Source: Phycisphaerae bacterium
Lineage (GTDB): Bacteria > Planctomycetota > Phycisphaerae > UBA1845 > PWPN01
Reading direction: 5' to 3'
Assembly (NCBI GenBank): GCA_018003015.1
Contig: JAGNEZ010000066.1
Span: 1-32,174 of the forward strand
DNA length: 32,174 nt
Part shown: in pieces, positions 8,564 to 14,997 of the stretch
Layout: every line of letters starts with the position of its first letter
Numbering within the stretch: position 1 is the stretch's first letter
Notes under the pieces: generated by a model
Told to the model about the DNA's origin: nothing
Databases searched by the model: none
What the model saw: only the letters and a program-made list of their open reading frames with translations
Program-made: the position numbers and the translations under genes

Positions 8564-9067
8564 TCAGGTTTGCCCTTCGGTGTGCTTGATGGAGATGCGC
8601 CTGGCGCTGGCTCCCGCTGTCTTGCACAACCGGATCGTCAGGATGCCGTTGCGGTGCTCCGCGTCGACCTTGTCCGGGTCGATTTCAGTGGGCAGTTTGA
8701 CGATGCGATGGAAGGAGCCGAACTTACGTTCGACTTGGTAGTATCCTTTTCTTTTCTCCTCGAACTCGTCCTTCTTCTCGCCCGAAATCCTGAGGCTGTC
8801 GGCCGTGACCTGGATTTCGAGGTCCTTGGGGTCGATGCCGGGGAGCTCAGCTCGGACGGTGATATCCTGCTCGGTTTCCGACACATCCACGGCCGGCCCC
8901 CAGCCGGTGATCGGCGAGAGGAGCCGGTCGAAGCCGCTCTTGCCTTCCTGAAGGAAATTGTCGAAGAGCCGGTCCAGTTCGTGGCGGAACCGTTCAATCG
9001 CGGATTGTGCCGCGGGGTCACGGTTCTCGGTGTCCACCCGCTTCGTGCGCCAGGGTATGAGACTCAT
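8564..9067 (-). CDS. hsp20: Small heat shock protein Hsp20 (third of three tandem copies)
   Basis: 167 residues. An alpha-crystallin domain (about residues 58-150) has 'VDVSETEQDITVRAELPGID' at its start and the C-terminal 'NGILTIRL' strand of the family. Hsp20 proteins are ATP-independent holdases that bind unfolding proteins. The N-terminal arm contains 'ERFRHELDRLFDNF', a common bacterial Hsp20 helix. I chose the ATG at 9067 (MSLIPW) because AGGATGG lies about nine bases upstream; the in-frame ATG at 9079 would overlap its own binding site. It is separated from the middle copy by about 105 bases, so it may have some independent expression. Among the three copies it is the most canonical class A type. 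Confidence 0.92.
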   Translation of the reverse strand: MSLIPWRTKRVDTENRDPAAQSAIERFRHELDRLFDNFLQEGKSGFDRLLSPITGWGPAVDVSETEQDITVRAELPGIDPKDLEIQVTADSLRISGEKKDEFEEKRKGYYQVERKFGSFHRIVKLPTEIDPDKVDAEHRNGILTIRLCKTAGASARRISIKHTEGQT

Positions 9068-9172
9068 GCGTCGAACCATCCTTTCATCCGCAGGCCCGCG
9101 CCTCGCGTGTTCCTGCTGTGCCGCCAGTATCCTCCTCTGGCTGAACGCTGATTATTACCCGCCGAGCACGGC

Positions 9173-9574
9173 CTACAGCATCTTGATTGCGATCTTGCGA
9201 GGCTTCACTGCCTCTACCTTGGGCAGGTGTAGCGTGAGCACGCCATCGGCGTACTCGGCCGTAATCCGAGATGCGTCGATTGCCTCGCTGACTTGGAAGC
9301 TGCGATAGAAATCGCCGACGCCATATTCGCGTAGCAAGTAACGGGTTTCCGGTGTTTGACGCACGGGAACCCGGCCGTGGATCTCCAGTGAGCCGTTCTC
9401 GAACTTCACGTCGATACTGTTGCTGTTCACCCCGGGCATATCGGCCACGACCAGCAACTCCTCCTTGTTCTCGATGATATCCACGTTCGGTCGGTAAGCG
9501 CGTCCGCTACGGGTTCGCTCGGCCTGGGCGACTTCGGCTTCAGTGGTTTTCTTGGCAACGGCACTGTCCACCAT
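9173..9574 (-). CDS. hsp20: Small heat shock protein Hsp20 (second of three tandem copies)
   Basis: 133 residues with a short charged N-terminal arm (residues 1-25) followed directly by the alpha-crystallin domain: 'PNVDIIENKEELLVVADMPG' near residue 29 and 'YADGVLTLHLPK' near residue 108. The start at 9574 has a perfect AAAGGAGG ribosome binding site. The C-terminus ends in a basic KPRKIAIKML; this IxI-type tail is the usual Hsp20 oligomerisation motif. It lies only 34 bases downstream of the first copy, so the two are almost certainly cotranscribed. The short arm suggests smaller oligomers or a co-assembly partner for the other two copies (inference). Confidence 0.92.
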   Translation of the reverse strand: MVDSAVAKKTTEAEVAQAERTRSGRAYRPNVDIIENKEELLVVADMPGVNSNSIDVKFENGSLEIHGRVPVRQTPETRYLLREYGVGDFYRSFQVSEAIDASRITAEYADGVLTLHLPKVEAVKPRKIAIKML

Positions 9575-9608
9575 GGCAATACCTCCTTTCGGTCTACAGC
9601 AGGTACAC

Positions 9609-10058
9609 TCACAGGCACTTGACTTGGATCTTCCGCAGCCTGGCGGCCTCGGCCTTGGGCAGCTTCAGGGTCAACACGCCGGACGCAAGCATGGCCTCGA
9701 CCCGCCCGGAGTCCACATCAACGGGCAGGCGGATCACTCGGCTGAACGGACCCGTGCCTCGCTCGCGACGGTGATAGACCTCGTCGGTGCTATCCCCTTC
9801 CTTACGCTGGCCCTTGACGGTCAGTTCGCGGCCGGAGACCAGAATCTCGATGTCCTCCATCTTCAGACCGGGCATCTCCGCTTCGGCGTACAGACTGCCT
9901 TCGTCCTCCCAGACGTTCAGGGCCGGGAATGCCGAGCTCCCGAACAGGCCGGATCCGACCAGCGGTGCAAGACCCTCCACCCAGTCGCCCAGCAGGCGAT
10001 CCACCTCGCCGCGGAGTTGCTGGATCGGGTTGCCGCCTTCACCCAGTTTTGCGAACAT
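9609..10058 (-). CDS. hsp20: Small heat shock protein Hsp20 (first of three tandem copies)
   Basis: 149 residues with a start at ATG 10058, eight bases after AGGAGG. An in-frame GTG at 10064 is too close to that site. An N-terminal amphipathic helix (about residues 8-30, 'IQQLRGEVDRLLGDWVEG') precedes the alpha-crystallin domain (from 'PALNVWEDEGSLYAEAEMPG'), and the tail 'ASGVLTLKLPKAEAARLRKI' completes it. This is the promoter-proximal gene of the trio and has the leader hairpin described separately. The three proteins are divergent paralogues, not recent duplicates. Confidence 0.92.
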   Translation of the reverse strand: MFAKLGEGGNPIQQLRGEVDRLLGDWVEGLAPLVGSGLFGSSAFPALNVWEDEGSLYAEAEMPGLKMEDIEILVSGRELTVKGQRKEGDSTDEVYHRRERGTGPFSRVIRLPVDVDSGRVEAMLASGVLTLKLPKAEAARLRKIQVKCL

Positions 10059-10066
10059 GTTCACTG

Positions 10067-10083
10067 CCTCCTTTCGGAAAAAA
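10067..10083 (-). promoter_or_regulatory. Candidate RNA thermometer masking the Hsp20 ribosome binding site
   Basis: On the minus strand the leader reads six U, CC, GAAA, GGAGG. The UUUCC can pair with the GGAGG ribosome binding site (two G-C, one U-A, two G-U pairs), closed by a GAAA tetraloop; two further pairs form after one mismatch. A weak U-rich stem over the Shine-Dalgarno is the design of fourU/ROSE-like thermometers that control Hsp20 genes in other bacteria. The pairing is seen in the sequence; the function is inferred. Confidence 0.4.
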
Positions 10084-10141
10084 GCCCATCAAGGAACTCC
10101 CTCAAGACGCCTGCCAGCAGTGCAAAGAGTGTGCCGTGATC

Positions 10142-10170
10142 ATTGTATCCCGTAAATCATTGTCGTTCAA
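10142..10170 (-). promoter_or_regulatory. Promoter of the Hsp20 operon
   Basis: On the minus strand TTGAAC (10165-10170), a 17-base spacer and TACAAT (10142-10147) form a near-consensus housekeeping promoter upstream of the first Hsp20 gene, predicting a leader of about 75 bases. The preceding C gives CTTGAA, the -35 core seen in sigma-32-type heat shock promoters, so dual recognition is possible. No CIRCE element (TTAGCACTC-N9-GAGTGCTAA) is present. Confidence 0.6.
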
Positions 10171-10301
10171 GATTTTACGGTGCCATCCGGTCTCGGCGAT
10201 CATGCCAGATGCCAGATTGGCACGGCAGGATCCGATTTCTGGGGATGACCGCTGGGCCGCTGGCCGATAGTCTTCTCAACGAACTGCGATGCCGAGGGCC
10301 C

Positions 10302-11045
10302 ATGAGCGACCAATTCACAACGCCCCGTACGCCGACGCCGGGCCATGACGCCGGCTGGCTGGCCGAGACCTTGGATACCCGTCCAGAGATTGTCTGGATG
10401 GCCCCATTCATGATGTACCTCATTCTGTTGGGGCTCAATGACAAGGTTCCCGAAGAGTGGATGGCCGTGCCTATCGCCATTCGTGGCCTCGGTGGTCTGG
10501 TCGCGTTCTGGATTGTTCGCCGCAGGTTGCCCTCGCTGGGGAGGCCGCATGTTTTCCTGGCGATCGTCCTCGGCATTCTGGCGGCCGCCGGCTGGGTGCT
10601 CGGCCAGTACGGGTGCAACGCGGTCGGCTTGGGCGGCAGCTGGTTCGGTCTCCGCCCGGGCCCGGACGTTCATGATCCGCGCGTGGACCTGACCACCGCG
10701 GCCTGGGCGTCTCAAGCCGTCCTACGAATCACCGTGGCCACGATCACCGTTCCCGTGGTCGAGGAACTCTTTTGGCGCGGCTTCATGTTGCGTACGCTGG
10801 TCAACTGGCAGCGGTTCGAAACCGTCCCGCTCGGGACGTTCACCTGGCTGTCGTTCTTGGGCACGGCTTTGCTGTCCACCGTGCAGCATCCGGCGAATTG
10901 GGGAGTGAGCATCCTCTGCTGGATGGCTTTCAATGTGTTGTTTTACTGGAAGAAAAGCCTGCTGTTTCTGATGATCGTCCACGGCGTGACCAACCTGGCC
11001 CTCTATCTCTATGTTATCACTCGTCACGACTGGGTCTTCTGGTGA
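10302..11045 (+). CDS. CPBP-family (CAAX prenyl protease-related) membrane protease, PEP-CTERM-associated type
   Basis: 247 residues with about seven hydrophobic segments. The CPBP/Abi signatures are visible: motif 1 E154-E-L-F-W-R159, H196 in STVQHPANWG, and motif 3 H227-G-V-T-N231. The blocks VPLGTFTW and the WVFW terminus match the subtype of CAAX prenyl protease-related proteins found in genomes with PEP-CTERM/exosortase sorting. The ATG at 10302 follows GAGGG closely; the frame extends upstream to 10143 without family character. The 3' end overlaps the end of the convergent DNA glycosylase gene by 29 bases. A PEP-CTERM protein lies 3.2 kb downstream, but no exosortase is in the window. 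The substrate is unknown. Confidence 0.82.
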   Translation: MSDQFTTPRTPTPGHDAGWLAETLDTRPEIVWMAPFMMYLILLGLNDKVPEEWMAVPIAIRGLGGLVAFWIVRRRLPSLGRPHVFLAIVLGILAAAGWVLGQYGCNAVGLGGSWFGLRPGPDVHDPRVDLTTAAWASQAVLRITVATITVPVVEELFWRGFMLRTLVNWQRFETVPLGTFTWLSFLGTALLSTVQHPANWGVSILCWMAFNVLFYWKKSLLFLMIVHGVTNLALYLYVITRHDWVFW

Positions 11046-11703
11046 GATCCTCGTGCTCGAAAGGGTCCAGGGGGCAGCCTTCGCATCTCGGGCGAGGGCG
11101 GCAGTGCAGCTTGCCGACCTGGACCAGCAGGGCATGATACTCGTTGAAGTACGTGGCATCCTCGGGGAGGTTCGATTCGAACAGATCCTTGATCTCGTCG
11201 TAGTCGGCCGAGTCATCCGTGAGGCCGTGCCGGTACAGGATCCGGGCCGTGTAGGCGTCCACCACGAAGCTCGGCATCCCCCCCGCATAGAGCAGAATCG
11301 CATCGGCTGTTTCCCGGCCGATTCCCGACACGCTGAGGAGCTGCTCACGAAGTGCATCAAGCGAGGTGTTGAACATCCGCTTCAGATCACCTTGGTAACG
11401 ATCCCACAGCCACTCGACGAACGACTTGAGCCTGTGGGCCTTGACCTTGTACGTTCCTGCCGGGCGAACCAGCTCTGCCAGCTCTTCGACGGACATCTCG
11501 TGCAGCCGTTTCCAGTCCAGGGCCTTGGCCGCCGCGAGATTGGCGATAGCCCGCTCCACGTTTCGCCATGCGGTGTTCTGCGTGAGGATGGCTCCGATGA
11601 TGACCTCCGTGGAGCTCTTCGCCGGCCACCAGTGTTGTGGTCCGAAGGTCTCGAACATCGCATCGTAGAAGGCCTTGAGGGTCTGCGAGGTGCGGGTACT
11701 CAT
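11017..11703 (-). CDS. Endonuclease III-superfamily DNA glycosylase (MagIII-like)
   Basis: 228 residues with the HhH-GPD fold: helix-hairpin-helix 'SVSGIGRETADAILLYAGG' (residues 124-142) and catalytic Asp149 in FVVDAYTARIL. The Lys that forms the Schiff base in Nth (GRKTA) is Glu131 here, as expected for a monofunctional glycosylase such as the 3-methyladenine MagIII group. The C-terminal iron-sulfur motif is incomplete: C201, C207 and C210 are present but the fourth Cys of the Nth pattern is missing, so a [4Fe-4S] cluster is doubtful. The start at 11703 overlaps the stop of the sulfatase-like gene in an ATGA junction, indicating translational coupling. The enzyme removes damaged bases by family knowledge; its lesion specificity is inferred. 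Confidence 0.85.
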   Translation of the reverse strand: MSTRTSQTLKAFYDAMFETFGPQHWWPAKSSTEVIIGAILTQNTAWRNVERAIANLAAAKALDWKRLHEMSVEELAELVRPAGTYKVKAHRLKSFVEWLWDRYQGDLKRMFNTSLDALREQLLSVSGIGRETADAILLYAGGMPSFVVDAYTARILYRHGLTDDSADYDEIKDLFESNLPEDATYFNEYHALLVQVGKLHCRPRPRCEGCPLDPFEHEDLTRRPSRDE

Positions 11704-13115
11704 TTCCTGAACTCGGAGTCCTTGGTGGCTTCCTGCCATTTCCTGAGGCGGGTCGAGAGCACCTTCACAACCGAGGCGTACTCCATGTCGCCCACGGCGT
11801 TGTGCAGTTCGTCCCCGTCCCGCTTGAGATCGTAGAGCTGGCTCTCGCTCTGCATGTACTCGACGTATTTGAACAGGTCGGTGACGATGGCCCGGGCAAT
11901 ACAGGAAGGCTCGCCGGGTGACGAGGAGTAACTCACGAAGGCTTCGTCACGATGACTAGCTGCCCCCGGATTGCGCAGGACCGGCAGCAGCGATTGACCG
12001 TGCACGATTGGCGGGATTGTCACACCCGCCAGCTCCAGAAAGGTCGGAGCGAGATCGACGAGGCTGACGATCCGCTCGATCTTCGTCCCGGGCTTCGTCA
12101 GGCTCGGATATCGCACCAGCAGTGGCCCGCGGATGAGCTCCTCATAGAACGCCGGGCCCGTCGAGAACAGCTGATGGTCGCCCAAGGCCCATCCACTGTT
12201 TGATGCATACACGACGGCGGTGTTCTCGCGGAGATTCAGGTCATTCATCCGTTTAAGCACGCGGCCGATCTGGGTGTCGGTGTACGTCATCATCGTGTAG
12301 TACTTCGATCGGGCGTTGCGAACCTGGGTTTCATCCATGTGCTGGCCTTTTCTGACCAGGTTCGTGTTGAGCAGTACAGGGGGGCGACGATCGGGGATGG
12401 TCTTGACAGACTTGGGCAGCTCGATGGTGTCCGGGGGGTAGGCATTTTCCACTCCGGGCGGAAGGGTCGGCAACTCGGGTAGCTCGACGAAGTTCACCCA
12501 GAGAAAGAAGGGCTTCTCGTGCGTTCTTGCCAGGTACTCGATCGCCCGGTCGGCGATCCACTCGGTGAGATGCTGGTCGGCTTTGGCCTCCTTGCCTTGG
12601 AACCACACCTGGCGGTCGAGCCACGACGAGGGGGCACAGATCGCCGTGTAGTCGGTGAACCCGTGATCCGGCGTGAACGCCTTCTCCCCGAGCGGCTCCC
12701 ATTGGCCCACGATCGCGCAGACGTAGCCGGCACTGTGTAGGGCCCCGCTGAGAGTCTCCGCCCGCGCTGGCAGGCCGGGTTCATGAGCTGCGGTCTTGAG
12801 GGCATGCGGATACTGGCCGGTCAGGATTGAGGCCCGGCCAGGAGTGCTCTGCAGCGTCGGCGTGTAACATCGCGGGAAGAACGTGCTCTCCTTGGCCAAC
12901 TCGTCCAGGTTGGGCGTCTTGATCTGCCGGTGACCTTCGAAACCGGTCAGCCCCGGTGTCTGGTGATTGGTGGTGAGAAGAACGATGTTCGGTCGATTCG
13001 CCCCATCAGCCGGCCCCGCCGCGAACAGGGCCATGGCAAACGCGAATGCCGCCCGCCGCGACAGGCCATAGGGCGCCGGCCGCCGGGACACCAGGAACTC
13101 AACCGGGCAATTCAT
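11700..13115 (-). CDS. Sulfatase-fold secreted protein with degenerate active site (probable pseudoenzyme)
   Basis: 471 residues. The ATG at 13115 has AGGGG five bases upstream and is followed by an Arg-Arg signal peptide (SRRAAFAFAMALFAA, residues 19-33, possibly Tat). The alkaline-phosphatase/sulfatase fold is clear from RPNIVLL (41-47), TPNLDELAKE (67-76), RASILTGQYPH (94-104), the YYTMMTYTDTQIGRVL region and LVDLAPTFLELAGV. Key residues have changed, however: the first metal-binding Asp pair is T49-N50; GKWHLG is G-Q138-W-E140; the aPHtP His is absent; SDHG is S305-N306-S307-G308; and the Lys after the LGDH block is T319. A Ser-type formylglycine motif, S90-T-P-G-R94, remains. Metal binding and hydrolysis therefore look lost, suggesting a binding or scaffold role. 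It overlaps the glycosylase start by 4 bp. Confidence 0.85.
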   Translation of the reverse strand: MNCPVEFLVSRRPAPYGLSRRAAFAFAMALFAAGPADGANRPNIVLLTTNHQTPGLTGFEGHRQIKTPNLDELAKESTFFPRCYTPTLQSTPGRASILTGQYPHALKTAAHEPGLPARAETLSGALHSAGYVCAIVGQWEPLGEKAFTPDHGFTDYTAICAPSSWLDRQVWFQGKEAKADQHLTEWIADRAIEYLARTHEKPFFLWVNFVELPELPTLPPGVENAYPPDTIELPKSVKTIPDRRPPVLLNTNLVRKGQHMDETQVRNARSKYYTMMTYTDTQIGRVLKRMNDLNLRENTAVVYASNSGWALGDHQLFSTGPAFYEELIRGPLLVRYPSLTKPGTKIERIVSLVDLAPTFLELAGVTIPPIVHGQSLLPVLRNPGAASHRDEAFVSYSSSPGEPSCIARAIVTDLFKYVEYMQSESQLYDLKRDGDELHNAVGDMEYASVVKVLSTRLRKWQEATKDSEFRK

Positions 13116-13291
13116 ACAGGCCCCTCGTTGCCGCATGCGTGCTGTAGTCCGATCATTGATCCCGGTGATCCTACCCATGAGCCGCAGTGAACGCCACATC
13201 TCGACCGGGTGGGACGGCGAGCGACCGATCGTTATCATCATACCCCTTCCGATTCCCGGGGATGCGGATGCGAGAGAAGGAGCCGTCGCAT

Positions 13292-13313
13292 GACCCGCCA
13301 TCGATGGCGGGTC
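13292..13313. repeat. Perfect 22-bp palindrome
   Basis: GACCCGCCATC followed by its exact reverse complement GATGGCGGGTC, about 180 bases upstream of the sulfatase-like start. It can form an 8-bp GC-rich stem with a six-base loop, or act as a dimeric protein-binding site. No T-run follows on either strand, so it is not a classical terminator. Confidence 0.6.
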
Positions 13314-13689
13314 GCTGCACTGCTGGGTGATCTTCTAGGTGGTCTGGGCGTCGCGGAAGCCGTCTGTCCGGCGAGGGTCGAGGGCGGCAAGAGCGAGGAT
13401 GTGGTCACCGCCGTGCCGGGTCGCGTGGACATCGTCCGGTACGAGTGGCCGGATTCCCGACGTCGACGTGCGATCCTCGTTTTCAGGAACTGATCCTGCG
13501 GAGCTCAACCGCTTTCTGGAACGTACACCGCGAAGATGACAAGCGAGCCAAGGCTTGGCTGATTCAAGGGGGATTCGAACATGCACTTGGTAAGGACGGA
13601 TGGTTGGAAAAGCGAACAGCTTGGTCAGCCCCGGCGACTCATCCCGGGTGACGTGTGGGGGCAGCTGGCTTGCGGCTGCGCAAGTCGCG

Positions 13690-13779
13690 TCAGCAGAGTG
13701 CGGCGTAGGTGAGGAACGTCAGAACGATGATCTTGACCTTCCGGGCAAAGAAGTCGAAGATGACCAGCGACATGTCCAT
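13690..13779 (-). CDS. Possible small membrane peptide of 29 residues
   Basis: The ATG at 13779 follows AGGGA by seven bases and opens a 29-codon frame ending in TGA. The peptide is MDMSLVIFDF, then FARKVK, then a hydrophobic stretch IIVLTFLTYAALC, which looks like a single transmembrane helix preceded by basic residues. It is isolated in a gene-poor region. I recognise no family. The only support is the ribosome binding site and the hydrophobic pattern, so it could be chance. The frame stays open upstream for about 30 codons, with a GTG as an alternative start. Confidence 0.28.
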   Translation of the reverse strand: MDMSLVIFDFFARKVKIIVLTFLTYAALC

Positions 13780-14273
13780 GCGTTCTTCCCTGCCTTGTTG
13801 CTTCCACTGGCCGTGTCCCCACACGCCGTGACTCTGGTTTAGGCAAGCCTCATTCCCAGCCCATGTCCATGGCTAAGGCCGCTCTGGAAAGCTGCGATCA
13901 TACGTAACATGTTTATTGACAGTCATTTATAGCTATGCCTGTCCCGCGTCAAAATGGGTTGACTTTAGCGGATGTGACGAATGGCCGCATCAAGGCGACA
14001 GTGTCTTCGCCGCCCTGGGTCTGGGTGCCTACTCTCGCCTGACTTTAGGTTATTGACGGAAAAAAGGTTAGATCAGGAGACGATTCAGCGTCACATGTTC
14101 CGACGTTAAACCGTCTTGATGTCTTGGTAGGCTAGGCGCGAGTGTGGCCGATAGACGGACCTGCTCTTGTTTATGCGTGCCGATCACAGCGCCCATGGTC
14201 GGCCCGGGGGGGAGGGGGAAAGGGCGCCCCAGTTCCGATATCCCGGAAGGCAAGAGGGAGAGAAGAATTGCAG

Positions 14274-14894
14274 ATGAGGGGGAAAGCGGCGGCGATCATC
14301 GTTCTGTTGGCCGGTCCGGTGGTATCCACTGGCGCGGTGATCCATCTTCAGCTCCCCGGGGGTGGGGCGCACGGCCGCGTGTCACCCGGCCGGAGTTTCG
14401 TCGTCGAAGTGGTGTTGGACCTGGAAGGTGCGGAGAAAGTCGCTGGCTTCGAGGCCCAGCTTCGTGACTCGACGGGGAGCGGGAAGCTGACCTGGACCAA
14501 GCGCACCTGGGGTGGCAGTCTTAGCGCCGGGACGGGTCCCATCGCCGATCCCGCCAAGATGCCCTTCAAGACGGGGGGTTTCCCGGCCATGATTCCTGCA
14601 CCAGGTACTGATCCCGAGTCGTCGGCGGGCTTCGCGGTCTCCATCGGCCTTCTTGCCAGTGACGGCTATCCACAGGCGGATATTCAGCCTTGGATCGAGC
14701 AGCTGACGTTGAAGCTGTCTCTTGCTGCGGGTCGGGAACCCTACGTGATCAGCCTCGAGGATGGTCAGATCCTCTTCGAAGAGGACGGCAATGCAGTGCC
14801 CCTCCGAATGGGCACCACCGTGACGATACCGGAACCGTCCAGCCTTCTGCTCTTGGTCTTCGGTAGCCTGCTCGTTTACCGTGGCCGCGGCTGA
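14274..14894 (+). CDS. PEP-CTERM surface protein with a cohesin-like domain
   Basis: 206 residues: a signal peptide (residues 1-20), then a beta-rich domain starting at 'VSPGRSFVVEVVLDLEGAEK' and 'VAGFEAQLRDS', which resembles the opening of cohesin domains (hydrophobic strand, then a 'gF.a.l' strand). The C-terminus is a complete PEP-CTERM sorting tail: IPEPSS, a hydrophobic helix LLLLVFGSLLVY, and RGRG. Exosortase cleaves such tails and releases or anchors the protein at the surface. The ATG at 14274 is preceded by a purine-rich GGGAGAGAAG, and the upstream frame extension carries no signal. A CAAX-type protease of the PEP-CTERM-associated kind lies upstream, and a dockerin-ending protein is encoded about 12 kb downstream. 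The cohesin assignment is by pattern only and is tentative; the PEP-CTERM tail is certain. Confidence 0.85.
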   Translation: MRGKAAAIIVLLAGPVVSTGAVIHLQLPGGGAHGRVSPGRSFVVEVVLDLEGAEKVAGFEAQLRDSTGSGKLTWTKRTWGGSLSAGTGPIADPAKMPFKTGGFPAMIPAPGTDPESSAGFAVSIGLLASDGYPQADIQPWIEQLTLKLSLAAGREPYVISLEDGQILFEEDGNAVPLRMGTTVTIPEPSSLLLLVFGSLLVYRGRG

Positions 14895-14997
14895 TGCAGG
14901 TGCGAAGCTCGGTGGGGGCCCTCGGCTGGGATGGTCAAATACCTGGCCGCGACCGGCAAGTCGGATCGCGAGGAATCAGACCGGTCGTGACCGTTGG

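Larger units (their letters stand above)
13116..14273. other. Gene-poor region between the sulfatase-like and PEP-CTERM genes
   Basis: About 1.15 kb without a convincing conserved gene. It contains a perfect 22-bp palindrome (13292-13313), one possible 29-residue membrane peptide (13690-13779), and an AT-richer stretch (about 13890-14110) with short direct repeats: TTATTGAC at 13913 and 14050, TGACTTTAG at 13960 and 14040. The AT-rich part may hold the promoter of the PEP-CTERM gene, but I could not find a -35/-10 pair with proper spacing. Several short open frames here have no recognisable motif. Confidence 0.5.

Noticed and set aside
10060-10200. CIRCE element (HrcA operator) before the Hsp20 genes
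   Set aside because: The words CAGTGC and GAGTGTGCC near 10117-10135 recall it, but they do not form the TTAGCACTC-N9-GAGTGCTAA inverted repeat.
13209-13651. Several overlapping short open frames on both strands in the gene-poor region
   Set aside because: None has a good ribosome binding site, signal, or recognisable motif, and they overlap each other in different frames; a decayed gene cannot be excluded but is not supported.
13916-13921. Consensus -35 box TTGACA upstream of the PEP-CTERM gene
   Set aside because: No acceptable -10 box lies 16-18 bases downstream, and the gene start is more than 350 bases away.
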